Source: Clostridiaceae bacterium
GTDB taxonomy: Bacteria; Bacillota; Clostridia; Oscillospirales; Acutalibacteraceae
Direction of reading: 5' to 3'
DNA length: 13,045 bases
Assembly: GCA_016281115.1 (NCBI GenBank)
Contig: JAEEHZ010000224.1
Span: 1 to 13,045, forward strand
The notes under the pieces are model-generated. The model was not told the origin of the DNA and searched no databases. It worked only from the letters and a program-made list of their open reading frames with translations. Position numbers and translations under genes: made by a program. How positions within the stretch are numbered: position 1 is the stretch's first letter; every line of letters begins with the position of its first letter. Positions 5,525 to 12,776 of this stretch are shown one piece after another.

Positions 5525-6508
5525 TTATTTGATATGATCATATAAGTCTTTGATTTTTTCATTGATTGAGCGCTTTAGGCTGTCGGGATAAATCACGCTT
5601 ATTTTTTTGCTGTACGGCAAAAGCCAGTTAACAAGTCCTTCGCTGATATTAACATTTATCATAACATCCAGGCTTGTTTTACCTTTCTTTACAAGCTCTA
5701 TTTCATCTCCGAATTTATCTGTTACGATATCAAGCATATCTGAGTCGATCTTGAGCTTTATTTTGCTCGCCTCGCCTGAAAACGCCTGCACAGATTTGCC
5801 AACGTATTCACTTATATCAAAGACACTGCTGTTATAAACCTCTGCTACCTCTCTCCTATTCTGCTCGGTTATTACAACTTTTTTCATACGGTCAATTCTG
5901 TAATTCGCGATGTTATCGTATTTATCATAATTGGCGGCGAGATAATACCTGTCTTCAAGCCAGAATAATCCGTAAGGGCTAACCGTAAATTTTCTTCCGT
6001 CATTTACCGAAAGCTTACCGTTTTTTACGAGCTTGTGATAATATGTAAAAGTTATTTTCTTATTTGCTTTTATAGCTTCGTTTATCGTGTCTATATTGTA
6101 ATATATCTCCTCGTTTGTAAATTTATGGCGTTCGCCTCTGTATATGTTATCGTTTAGATTTTCCGACTGATATATACTTAAAAACGATAAAAGCTTGGAT
6201 TTTAACTGTTCCGTCTTTTTGCGTGTAATAAACGGCGCGCCCTCTATCGCGTCGATAAGCAAGCGTATTTCGGGGAGCTGAAATTCCCTTTCGCCGTAAT
6301 AATAGCCGCTTCTTAAATTTGATGATTTATTAACGTCGTACCCGCACTCTATCAAAGCGGAAATATCCTTATATATTGCCCTGCGCTCTACATTTACATT
6401 TTCGTCTAAGATATATTCGGCTATTTGCGCGGCGTTTAGGTGATGGTCACAATCGCTGTATTTTTTCAAAATATCAAACACTTTTAAAATTTCTGCACGG
6501 GAATCCAT
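5525..6508 (-). CDS. WYL-domain transcriptional regulator
   Basis: This is a YafY-type regulator: an N-terminal winged helix-turn-helix (about 1-70, with NAAQIAEYIL and RRAIYKDISALIECGYDV), a central WYL domain (about 140-212), and a WCX-like C-terminal region (about 240-325). The WYL domain shows the expected core in SPYGLFWLEDRYYLAANY and NYRIDRM. WYL domains are thought to sense nucleic acid or nucleotide ligands; the ligand here is unknown. I chose the ATG at 6508 (327 residues) because CGGAGGATTG sits at the right distance before it. An ATG 36 bases upstream at 6544 lacks a site and lies almost on the predicted transcription start. The protein probably regulates itself through the inverted repeat at 6522-6546, and possibly the divergent MmcQ/YjbR gene. 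Confidence 0.9.
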   Translation of the reverse strand: MDSRAEILKVFDILKKYSDCDHHLNAAQIAEYILDENVNVERRAIYKDISALIECGYDVNKSSNLRSGYYYGEREFQLPEIRLLIDAIEGAPFITRKKTEQLKSKLLSFLSIYQSENLNDNIYRGERHKFTNEEIYYNIDTINEAIKANKKITFTYYHKLVKNGKLSVNDGRKFTVSPYGLFWLEDRYYLAANYDKYDNIANYRIDRMKKVVITEQNRREVAEVYNSSVFDISEYVGKSVQAFSGEASKIKLKIDSDMLDIVTDKFGDEIELVKKGKTSLDVMINVNISEGLVNWLLPYSKKISVIYPDSLKRSINEKIKDLYDHIK

Positions 6509-6521
6509 AATCAATCCTCCG

Positions 6522-6546
6522 TTTTGTATAAAATATTTGTACAAAA
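6522..6546. promoter_or_regulatory. Candidate operator at the WYL-regulator start site
   Basis: TTTTGTA (6522-6528) and TACAAAA (6540-6546) are perfect inverted 7-bp arms 11 bases apart. They cover the predicted transcription start and leader of the WYL-regulator gene. The right arm also overlaps the palindrome TTGTACAA (6537-6544). The position and symmetry suit autorepression by a dimeric winged-helix protein; that link is inferred. Confidence 0.45.
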
Positions 6547-6549
6547 GTT

Positions 6550-6578
6550 ATTATATTATTGTTGTAAATAAAAGTCAA
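6550..6578 (-). promoter_or_regulatory. Promoter of the WYL-regulator gene
   Basis: On the minus strand TTGACT (6573-6578) and a consensus TATAAT (6550-6555) are separated by 17 bases. Transcription should begin around 6543, about 35 bases before the chosen ATG. It diverges from the promoter at 6628-6656 with 49 bases between the two -35 elements. Confidence 0.88.
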
Positions 6579-6627
6579 TAACTGCTTTAGAGTAACAACA
6601 GCAATTTAAACCTCAGTTTTAAAATAC

Positions 6628-6656
6628 TTGAATCAAGCCTTACAGTAATATATAAT
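6628..6656 (+). promoter_or_regulatory. Promoter of the MmcQ/YjbR-family gene
   Basis: TTGAAT (6628-6633) and a consensus TATAAT (6651-6656) are separated by 17 bases. Transcription should start near 6663, leaving a leader of about 23 bases. This short leader argues against a TTG start at 6674 and favours the ATG at 6686. Confidence 0.88.
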
Positions 6657-6685
6657 GTAATAAAAATAAGATTTTGGCGGTTATT

Positions 6686-7063
6686 ATGAACAGACAAGGT
6701 ATTATTGATTATATTTACAAAGAATTTGGCACAGAGGGTGAGCATTTATGGACAGGCTTTCCCGACTACATAGTTTTTCGCAACAGCAAAAGCAAAAAAT
6801 GGTTCGCGATAATTATGGATATAGAGAAAAGCAAGCTCGGTTTGCAGGGAGAAGGAAAGGTCGATATTATTGATCTTAAATGCGAGCCGATCTTTATTGG
6901 CTCTTTGCTGAAGAGCAAGGGTTATTTGCCTGCTTATCACATGAACAAGCAAAACTGGATAACCGTTTTACTTGACGGCAGTGCCAATGCACAAGAGCTG
7001 AAAGACCTCATACATTTCAGTTATGAAATAATTGACGGGAAAAATAAAAGTATGAATAAATAG
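6686..7063 (+). CDS. MmcQ/YjbR-family protein (DUF419)
   Basis: The product belongs to the MmcQ/YjbR family, small proteins with a double-wing or CyaY-like fold sometimes described as DNA-binding. No biochemical role is firmly established. At 125 residues it has the usual length. Family marks are KKWFAIIMDI (37-46), the LKCEP turn (64-68), PAYHMNKQNWITVLLDG (82-98) and the closing FSYEI (111-115). The ATG at 6686 gives the typical N-terminus MNRQGIIDYI; the ribosome binding site is weak (GGCGG, 5 bases before). It is transcribed divergently from the WYL-regulator gene and ends at a strong terminator, so it is a single-gene unit. Regulation by the neighbour is plausible but not shown. Confidence 0.87.
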   Translation: MNRQGIIDYIYKEFGTEGEHLWTGFPDYIVFRNSKSKKWFAIIMDIEKSKLGLQGEGKVDIIDLKCEPIFIGSLLKSKGYLPAYHMNKQNWITVLLDGSANAQELKDLIHFSYEIIDGKNKSMNK

Positions 7064-7106
7064 TTTTGCACAGAGCTCTTGCAATCTTATAAAAGTACAT
7101 AATTTT

Positions 7107-7145
7107 CCTCTCATTTTCTTTACGAAAATGAGAGGTATTTTTTTA
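7107..7145 (+). terminator. Intrinsic terminator after the MmcQ/YjbR gene
   Basis: Perfect 12-bp arms CCTCTCATTTTC (7107-7118) and GAAAATGAGAGG (7124-7135) enclose TTTAC. The stem is followed by TATTTTTTTA. It separates this gene cleanly from the accessory cluster downstream. Confidence 0.93.
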
Positions 7146-7237
7146 TCCCCGAAAAACAGATGAAACGTTTCTTTATATTATAATTAAACCAAATATGCCA
7201 AAAATCGGGCGATATGTGCCAAAACGTTGAAAAAGTA

Positions 7238-7266
7238 TTGACATTTCTATATAATTAGGATATGAT
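7238..7266 (+). promoter_or_regulatory. Promoter of the accessory gene cluster
   Basis: A perfect -35 TTGACA (7238-7243) is followed after 17 bases by TATGAT (7261-7266). Transcription should start near 7273, about 26 bases before the first ATG at 7299. It is the best promoter in the right half of the window and could drive all genes to 12626. Confidence 0.88.
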
Positions 7267-7298
7267 GTTTGATTTTGTTCAAAAAGGGAGACTCTTTA

Positions 7299-7646
7299 AT
7301 GAGGTTTGTAGATTCTTTCAATTTTGTTTGGTTTTGTTTCGGTCTTATTATGGCTGCGGCGAATTTTGTTGTGCTGATTATCAGAAATCATATTATAAAG
7401 ATAAACAGCCCCGAAGAAGTGGAAAAATCAGGCATACGGAAAATAAAAGCGCCGATCATCAATATTGCGTTACTTTCGACTGTAAGCATTACAAATGTAA
7501 TTGATTTTTACTTTGACACTGATTTGTTTGTGTATGATATTATTCTATGGCTTGTGGGCTTAATTGTGTATTTGTTAATAAGATTATTCAGGCGGCAATG
7601 GCTGCGCCGCTTTACTGATGGTGATAAAATCCGAAAAAGTAATTGA
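7299..7646 (+). CDS. Small three-helix membrane protein, unknown function
   Basis: I do not recognise this 115-residue protein. It has three likely membrane helices (about 9-28, 52-70 and 78-97) joined by short loops. A basic C-terminal tail begins RLFRRQWLRRF (95-105), which by the positive-inside rule should be cytoplasmic. The ATG at 7299 has GGGAG 8 bases upstream; earlier in-frame TTG codons fall on or before the predicted transcription start. It is the first gene of the cluster, and its stop overlaps the extended reading frame of the next gene. No catalytic motif is visible. It could be an anchor or partner for the following soluble protein, but that is only suggested by position. Confidence 0.75.
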   Translation: MRFVDSFNFVWFCFGLIMAAANFVVLIIRNHIIKINSPEEVEKSGIRKIKAPIINIALLSTVSITNVIDFYFDTDLFVYDIILWLVGLIVYLLIRLFRRQWLRRFTDGDKIRKSN

Positions 7647-7726
7647 GAATATTAAATACTGTTAGCAGAGGTACTTATAATGGCAAGACTATTTATCTGT
7701 ATTATCAATATGTGGAGGGATCATAT

Positions 7727-8338
7727 ATGAACATCGGTAGAGAAAAACTGCAATGCCTGTTTATGTCTATGGAAGAATACATTAATTTGTCCATTGCCGA
7801 AGTCTTGAATGATTCATCCAAGGATCCTCATTTTTCGGCAGTTGCCGTGTCAAATATAATTAAATGTTACATAGATATAGAAAACCAAATGCACGTAAAG
7901 TTGCCGTACAATGACGTAAAATCATATTTTGAATTTAGCCCTTTCACGACAGAAGAGTATGATCTTTTTGAAAAAAGCAGACTTAAAGAGTCAAAGTATT
8001 ACAGAGGCAAGCAGTTTTTGAATTGCAACACGGTGGTTATAGAAAATGACAGCTTGAATATTGATGAGGAAAAGCTTAAATACTTGTTTGAATTTATGGA
8101 TGAATATATTGATATTGCAATTGATAAGGTAATAGATGATACAGAGCCTGATTCTCGTCTTTCTGCGGTAGATGTTTCAAACATGATCAAATGCCTTATA
8201 AACATAGAAAAACAAATGTATAAAGAACTTCCTTATAATGATGTACAATCATATTTTCAATTTAATGCTTATACAAAAGAGGAATATGAGCTTTTTGAAA
8301 AGCGAAGATTGAAAGGATTGGAGAATTACAGCTTATGA
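7727..8338 (+). CDS. Internally duplicated acidic protein, unknown function
   Basis: I do not recognise this 203-residue soluble, acidic, probably helical protein. Two copies of an 82-residue unit lie at residues 6-87 and 115-196, a constant offset of 109 without gaps. By eye about 47 of 82 positions are identical, including SAVxVSNxIKC, LPYNDVxSYFxF and EEYxLFEKxRLK. The ATG at 7727 has GGAGGG 7 bases upstream. The same frame stays open back to 7643, where a TTG overlaps the stop of the preceding gene. The untranslated stretch still resembles the linker before unit 2, so the start is either at that TTG or the N-terminus was lost. The stop overlaps the next gene's ATG by 4 bases, implying coupled translation. 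Confidence 0.8.
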   Translation: MNIGREKLQCLFMSMEEYINLSIAEVLNDSSKDPHFSAVAVSNIIKCYIDIENQMHVKLPYNDVKSYFEFSPFTTEEYDLFEKSRLKESKYYRGKQFLNCNTVVIENDSLNIDEEKLKYLFEFMDEYIDIAIDKVIDDTEPDSRLSAVDVSNMIKCLINIEKQMYKELPYNDVQSYFQFNAYTKEEYELFEKRRLKGLENYSL

Positions 8339-9729
8339 GTTTTGAAATGATTGCGTTTTCATTAATGCATTTTATTTTTGCTTTATTTGTATCAATATCG
8401 GTTTACAAAATATTTGTTAAATACAGATATAACGAGATGATAAAAATAAACTTGGATAATATGAAAAATATTGATGACTCGGATTATATCTGCGGATTGG
8501 ATATATCAGATCTGAAAAAGGCTTTTCCTGTTTGTGTCTGCCTTTCCGTAGTGTTTCTTGTTATACAGAATTTTATCATTTTCAGCGGTGAACCGTTTTA
8601 TGTTTCGGGAGGTATCAAAACAAACAATCTCATTAATTGTCTGTTTTTCATTGTTATGTATATGTACCCATGTTCTATTATATTTTATGTCATAAGAAAC
8701 TACAAAACACACGGTGCGGAATACCAGAGGTTTTTGTTTTGGGAATGTTTTATGTACAAAGGCAAAAAGCTAAAGCTGTTTTGGGATGATCCCAAATACA
8801 GAAAAAACAGTGATCTTACAATAAGTAAATTTGATGTAATTAAGCAGGCAGATCACGAAAAGAAATGGACGAAAATCTGCATATTTGTTATGACAGCTTT
8901 CTTGATGATAGCCCCGTTCGCCGAATCAGGATCGGCTGTATATTTTGACAGTAATAAAATACTTATTTCTTATGACAAATACGATTATGATGATATAACA
9001 GCAATTAACTATGTGAGTGCTCCTTCTTTGAAAACCAAAAAGCAAAACAATAATTCCTTTGCGGCAATAATGTTCAGCGACGGAAGAATATACAGAAAAT
9101 ACAGCAGAACTGATGGTGATGTGCCCCTTGATGAATTTATTGAGTTCATTTCAGAAAAAAGCGGTATAAAACCTGTTGAATGTGACGCTTTACCTGATTT
9201 AAAAACATTAAAAACGGCGGAAAAAAGCAAACACGACAAAATAATATCCGTAGATACACACTTTAAAATAGCTCAACGTGATTCTTTTGATTATGAATAC
9301 AGTATTTACGATAATGAAGGCAACACTGTATATCACGAAAACACAAAAGGCAAATTGCCGCAAATAGACAAGCTTTCAGAAAAATTGTTAGATATTCACT
9401 TAAGCTTTGGAAGCGGTATAATCCGCCACCTATATTATGATATAGAAAACGATAGGTTATCACAGGAGTTTTATTATGTTGTAGCCTTAAAGAACGATAT
9501 AATCGCATATATAGGTGAGGCTGAAAATGAAAATAAGCAAAACAAATCACTGATAATACAAAATATATATGATAAAGATAAATACTGCAAAGAAATAAAC
9601 TTAAATCTTTCAAAAGAGCCAATGCCGATAGACAATGCCGAATTTTCTGATGATATGACTCAACTTTTTATTAAATATAGGAATGAAGCCGGTAACAAAG
9701 TTGAAGAAAACATTATAATTGATGGATAA
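8335..9729 (+). CDS. Membrane-anchored protein with possible PH-like domain
   Basis: A 464-residue protein of unknown function. Four membrane helices are likely (about 5-28, 65-84, 100-120 and 179-197), the last followed directly by a long soluble part. Residues about 200-275 alternate strands with a DxxDDITAINYV and FSDGRIYRKY pattern and end in a helix with DEFIEFISEKSGI. This resembles bacterial PH-like domains, but only weakly. The final 180 residues are rich in charged and aromatic residues, consistent with a beta-rich domain. The start overlaps the preceding stop in ATGA. The next gene's ribosome binding site begins 29 bases after its stop. It could be a cell-envelope sensor or scaffold; nothing in the sequence proves this. 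Confidence 0.78.
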   Translation: MSFEMIAFSLMHFIFALFVSISVYKIFVKYRYNEMIKINLDNMKNIDDSDYICGLDISDLKKAFPVCVCLSVVFLVIQNFIIFSGEPFYVSGGIKTNNLINCLFFIVMYMYPCSIIFYVIRNYKTHGAEYQRFLFWECFMYKGKKLKLFWDDPKYRKNSDLTISKFDVIKQADHEKKWTKICIFVMTAFLMIAPFAESGSAVYFDSNKILISYDKYDYDDITAINYVSAPSLKTKKQNNNSFAAIMFSDGRIYRKYSRTDGDVPLDEFIEFISEKSGIKPVECDALPDLKTLKTAEKSKHDKIISVDTHFKIAQRDSFDYEYSIYDNEGNTVYHENTKGKLPQIDKLSEKLLDIHLSFGSGIIRHLYYDIENDRLSQEFYYVVALKNDIIAYIGEAENENKQNKSLIIQNIYDKDKYCKEINLNLSKEPMPIDNAEFSDDMTQLFIKYRNEAGNKVEENIIIDG

Positions 9730-9769
9730 ATATTTGTATAAGGAATTTTTAAAATCAAGGAGGGACAAA

Positions 9770-10564
9770 ATGGAACCGCAAAGCACTAAAAAGATTATGG
9801 AAGAATTGTTTGGAGATAGATTATCCGATTTGGGATTTAAGAAGTCAAAGCAAAGGACATGGTATAAAATAGTAAATGAAAAAAATCTGATTGTTATTCA
9901 TGGTGACAGAACCTACTATGATGAATATGTAGATGATATTTATTTTGAATATCATTTATGTTTATTCCCTGCGCATACATATCAAGAATTAGATTTTCAT
10001 GTTATGGATAGCATTACCAATTTCAACACATCGAGTATTTACTATTGTTTGGAAGAAAAGAACGGAGGTAAATGGAGCTCAATGTGGTCATACAGAGAAA
10101 AGGACATAGCAATTAATTTCTTTGACGAAAAGATAGCTCCTTTGATAAAAAAAATAACTGACTACGACTCAAGAATTGAAGCCATTAATTGGATTTACAC
10201 AACTTTTCTCGTTGAAGCAAAATATGATGATGTTTTCAGTGTTGAGGTTGCCATCAACGATCAGTTATACCAAAAAAAATATGATATTGCGTTAAAAAAC
10301 CTGATAAAATGGAAAGAGTTAGAAGATAGGATCAAGGTAAGCAAACCTAAATTTACTGAAATAATTCCTCCTGAAGAATTAAGCCCCAAATACACAGAGG
10401 CTTTGAAAGAACGGGAGAAAGCGCGCAGTGACAGGTTGGTGCTCATAAAAGTTCTCCAAACTGGTGATCGCAATTATATAGATAATGAAGTTGAAAAACG
10501 CAAATTGGCTAACGAAGAAAAAACGCTTAAAATGTGGAAAGAGTATTTCAGAATAAAAGATTGA
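9770..10564 (+). CDS. DUF4304-like protein
   Basis: The first half of this 264-residue soluble protein resembles DUF4304: a helix, then DLGFKKSKQRTWYK (20-33), a strand with NLIVIHGDR (39-47), and further strands in IYFEYHLCLFP (57-67). The second half is long and highly charged with predicted helices (roughly 190-260), not part of the usual short DUF4304 protein. I chose the ATG at 9770 because AGGAGGG lies 5 bases before it. ATG 9722 overlaps the previous gene's stop but has no site. DUF4304 has no assigned activity; members often occur among small proteins in immunity-like neighbourhoods. The assignment comes from pattern memory only. Confidence 0.68.
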   Translation: MEPQSTKKIMEELFGDRLSDLGFKKSKQRTWYKIVNEKNLIVIHGDRTYYDEYVDDIYFEYHLCLFPAHTYQELDFHVMDSITNFNTSSIYYCLEEKNGGKWSSMWSYREKDIAINFFDEKIAPLIKKITDYDSRIEAINWIYTTFLVEAKYDDVFSVEVAINDQLYQKKYDIALKNLIKWKELEDRIKVSKPKFTEIIPPEELSPKYTEALKEREKARSDRLVLIKVLQTGDRNYIDNEVEKRKLANEEKTLKMWKEYFRIKD

Positions 10565-10618
10565 CATTTGATAGACCCTTATTGCCGGTTCAAAAGCTTA
10601 AAATTAAGGAGAAAAGAT

Positions 10619-10978
10619 ATGAACAAAATTGAAAAACTCATTAATAAGTATCTGAATTTTTTAGTAACCGATTTTAACCTAAGCTATAAATTGCAAAAAT
10701 TTAACGAGTTCAAAGGCTTTTGCGGACCTGTATATGCTTACAGCTTTTATAATGATAAAGGTTGTTTTACAATTCATTACATTGCGCAAAGAGATGAAAT
10801 AGGCTTTTATAAATCAAAAAATATTTCACCTGATCAAAATCTTTTAATGGAAAATGAAATAAATTTAACAGAGTATATTTCTCCTGCATTTAGAAAAAGC
10901 ACGATTTTTAAAAGATTGTCTGCTTCAATAAGAAATCAAATCAGAAATAAAAAATCATTTTTTGGATTATATATTTAA
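10619..10978 (+). CDS. Small protein of unknown family
   Basis: This 119-residue protein is not recognised. It begins with an amphipathic helix (MNKIEKLINKYLNFLVTDF). Likely strands follow in GPVYAYSFYNDKGCFTIHYI (36-55) and the sequence QRDEIGFYKS (57-66). A strongly basic tail with FKRL and RNQIRNKK closes it, at about residues 97-112. The compact alpha-plus-beta pattern resembles single-domain immunity-type proteins, but no specific family can be named. The ATG at 10619 has AAGGAG 7 bases upstream; the earlier in-frame TTG at 10568 has no site. It sits 54 bases after the DUF4304-like gene and 33 before the DUF2691 gene, all on the same strand. Confidence 0.75.
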   Translation: MNKIEKLINKYLNFLVTDFNLSYKLQKFNEFKGFCGPVYAYSFYNDKGCFTIHYIAQRDEIGFYKSKNISPDQNLLMENEINLTEYISPAFRKSTIFKRLSASIRNQIRNKKSFFGLYI

Positions 10979-10990
10979 TCAAAAGATAAT
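10962..10990 (+). promoter_or_regulatory. Weak candidate internal promoter
   Basis: TTGGAT (10962-10967) and GATAAT (10985-10990) are 17 bases apart, just before the DUF2691 gene. The -10 is good and the -35 poor, and AT-rich DNA gives such pairs by chance. It might allow the last three genes to be expressed separately from the rest of the cluster. Confidence 0.3.
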
Positions 10991-11011
10991 TAATAACAGC
11001 GTGGTGCAATT

Positions 11012-11467
11012 ATGATCAGAGGCGTAAAATTTAAGATACCTCAAAAATGCGGCAAATCATTATGGCAAATTCTCAGCTGTATAGACATAGCAAAATATGA
11101 TTGGCATTATATTGAGAGCCAATCTGAGATTTGTGGGGCAAAATGGGGAACCGAATTTTTTGATAAAGAAATATATGACGGTCAAAGCTTTTCAAAGCAG
11201 ATTCAAAATGAACATTACATAGTATTTTTAAAGCTTCAGGCATATTTCAAAGGCGAAAGCTACTGCGAGATACATTCATATTCCGATTTTGTAAAAAATG
11301 ATTGTCAAATAGTCGTTTTAATTGATGATTGTGAATTTGTTGATATTTATTTGAAAGATAATGAATTATGCAAAAAGCTTTATGAAAACGCGTTAAAAAA
11401 TAATTTTGCGGATATAGACTATATAACTGATGAAAAGGATGAGCGCAAGAGATTTGATGTGTTATAA
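11012..11467 (+). CDS. DUF2691 family protein
   Basis: The 151-residue product matches the DUF2691 pattern known mainly from Bacillus and Clostridium relatives. It opens MIRGVKFKIPQKCGKSLWQI, has a YDW motif near residue 30, and a central SYSDFVKNDCQIVVLIDD segment. It closes with LYENALKNNFADIDYITDEK followed by a DER-type turn. The function of the family is unknown. There is no signal peptide or membrane helix, so it should be cytoplasmic. The start has only a weak GGTG site 6 bases upstream. The stop codon is embedded in an inverted repeat (11454-11481), and the membrane paralog pair follows 40 bases later. Membership is recalled from the family consensus, not searched. Confidence 0.78.
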   Translation: MIRGVKFKIPQKCGKSLWQILSCIDIAKYDWHYIESQSEICGAKWGTEFFDKEIYDGQSFSKQIQNEHYIVFLKLQAYFKGESYCEIHSYSDFVKNDCQIVVLIDDCEFVDIYLKDNELCKKLYENALKNNFADIDYITDEKDERKRFDVL

Positions 11468-11481
11468 GCTTATAACATCAA
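11454..11481. repeat. Inverted repeat across the DUF2691 stop codon
   Basis: TTGATG (11454-11459) and TTATAAG (11462-11468) mirror CTTATAA (11469-11475) and CATCAA (11476-11481), with two extra bases in the left arm. The centre is a perfect 14-base palindrome containing the TAA stop. No U-tract follows on either strand, so it is not a standard terminator. It could be an mRNA-stabilising hairpin, an attenuator or an operator ahead of the membrane paralogs. Confidence 0.55.
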
Positions 11482-11507
11482 GAAAGACATAAAAGAGGTG
11501 ATTTAAA

Positions 11508-12083
11508 ATGAAGCAAACAAAGCTATACAACATGATTTTTCCGCCGTTTATGTTAACGGTTATTTGGCCGATTTCTGCTATAGGAAACCTTATTATTGAT
11601 TCATTGGTTGTTACAGCCGTTTTGTTGACTTTTAAGAAATTTAGTCTCGATATTTTTGAAAAAGTATTTTTGCGTTTATGGCTTTGGGGATATGTATCTG
11701 ATGCGATAGGTGCCGTTTTAATGTTTATTGTGTCTGAGGTGGGAAAATTTGAGTTGTATGATGCTCATATTGAACCGAATTCTTTACTTTTTGAGATATT
11801 CAACGGTATCGATCGTGCAGTGACTTGGTCCAGTTTAGACAGTATATGGGGAATTCTGTTTATAATACTCGGAATACTTATTGCGGCAATTTCTATATTT
11901 TTATTTGACTACAACTTGGTATTTAAAAAACATTTATCAGATGTACTTACAAAAAGGCAAATGATTATCGCATCACTGTCCATGGCAATATTTACAGCAC
12001 CTTATACGTTCTTTTTGCCGGAGAGCTTTTATGATACCATAAACAATATACCCACTAGAATAATGGAGTATTGTATGAGGTGA
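11508..12083 (+). CDS. Polytopic membrane protein, paralog 1
   Basis: This 191-residue integral membrane protein has no known function; similar unnamed proteins occur in Clostridia. Hydrophobic segments lie at about 14-42 (one or two helices), 55-76, 112-134 and 152-170. The N-terminus MKQTKLYNMIFPPF, the mid-segment LWLWGYVSDAIGA (58-70) and the C-terminal AIFTAPYTFFLP (160-171) recur almost unchanged in the next gene. It has a 20-residue polar C-terminal tail that the paralog lacks. The start has AGAGGTGA 6 bases upstream. The stop lies inside the ribosome binding site of the next gene, so the pair is probably co-translated. No transporter or enzyme motif is visible. Confidence 0.8.
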   Translation: MKQTKLYNMIFPPFMLTVIWPISAIGNLIIDSLVVTAVLLTFKKFSLDIFEKVFLRLWLWGYVSDAIGAVLMFIVSEVGKFELYDAHIEPNSLLFEIFNGIDRAVTWSSLDSIWGILFIILGILIAAISIFLFDYNLVFKKHLSDVLTKRQMIIASLSMAIFTAPYTFFLPESFYDTINNIPTRIMEYCMR

Positions 12084-12089
12084 TTTAAA

Positions 12090-12626
12090 ATGAAAGAAAC
12101 GAAGCTATACAACATGGTTTTTCCAACCTTTACATTGTTTTTAATAATGCCCAGTTTATGGCTTATTGCTTTACCTGTAAATTTTATTTTTGATTCGCTT
12201 GTTATTTTTATCATTTTTGCGGTTTTTTATAAACGACCTAGATTTGATTTGTATAAAAAAGTAATATTGCCAATTTGGCTTTTCGGCTTTTTAGCTGATG
12301 TACCGGGCGCAATATATCTTTCAACAGTGGGACATATAATACATGCGGAATATTACGAATCACCGCAAAATTTAGGCGAAAATATTTCGTCTGGTATCTA
12401 CATGGTAACAAACCACTCTTCAGTTGAAGATTTATGGTCTTTTCTCTATATGATGAGTGGCATATTGATTTCCGCTGTATTGATATTTCTGCTAAACTTT
12501 TTGGTATTCCATTTAAAGTTAAAAGGAATAATACTTAGTAAAAAGCAAAAACTGTTGGCATCGTTTGCAATGGCAATATTTACAGCACCTTACACCTTTT
12601 TGCTTCCGAAAGAATTATTCTACTAA
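12090..12626 (+). CDS. Polytopic membrane protein, paralog 2
   Basis: The 178-residue product is a tandem paralog of the preceding protein. Both share MKxTKLYNMxFPxF at the N-terminus, a WLFGFLADVPGA-type segment (63-74 here) and AIFTAPYTFLLP (162-173) near the end. The middle, about residues 78-120, is unrelated in detail. Predicted helices lie at about 15-46, 57-78, 118-141 and 153-172. The upstream GAGGTGATTTAAA is identical to that before paralog 1, which shows that the duplication included the ribosome binding site. It is the last gene of the cluster and is followed by a hairpin at 12657-12702. The function is unknown; the divergent central loop is the obvious candidate for specificity. 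Confidence 0.8.
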   Translation: MKETKLYNMVFPTFTLFLIMPSLWLIALPVNFIFDSLVIFIIFAVFYKRPRFDLYKKVILPIWLFGFLADVPGAIYLSTVGHIIHAEYYESPQNLGENISSGIYMVTNHSSVEDLWSFLYMMSGILISAVLIFLLNFLVFHLKLKGIILSKKQKLLASFAMAIFTAPYTFLLPKELFY

Positions 12627-12656
12627 TTGTATAATTAAAAATACATATAGTAAAAC

Positions 12657-12704
12657 ACCGTCCGCAATGTGAACTTTAGATTTAGTTCTCACTGCGGACG
12701 GTTT
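12657..12704 (+). terminator. Probable terminator of the accessory cluster
   Basis: ACCGTCCGCA (12657-12666) pairs perfectly with TGCGGACGGT (12693-12702). An inner stem GTGAAC/GTTCTCAC continues it. The T-run after the stem is short (TTT then CATAT), so termination efficiency is uncertain. Its position right after the last gene supports the call. Confidence 0.7.
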
Positions 12705-12776
12705 CATATCAATCGTATTTTCCTTCTGAACAATACAATACAAACATTTAGTTAAAAAAACAAAAAATGACAGAAT

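Noticed and set aside
6674..6685. TTG start for the MmcQ/YjbR-family gene
   Set aside because: It lies about 11 bases after the predicted transcription start, has no ribosome binding site, and the ATG at 6686 gives the typical family N-terminus.
10561..10566. TTGACA as a -35 box before the small gene at 10619
   Set aside because: No -10 hexamer lies at 16-18 bases; the match spans the end of the DUF4304-like gene and is probably chance.
7299..12626. Toxin-antitoxin or phage-defence operon
   Set aside because: No nuclease, helicase, TIR, protease, ATPase or toxin motif is visible in any of the products, so a defence label would be invented; only an immunity-like resemblance is noted.
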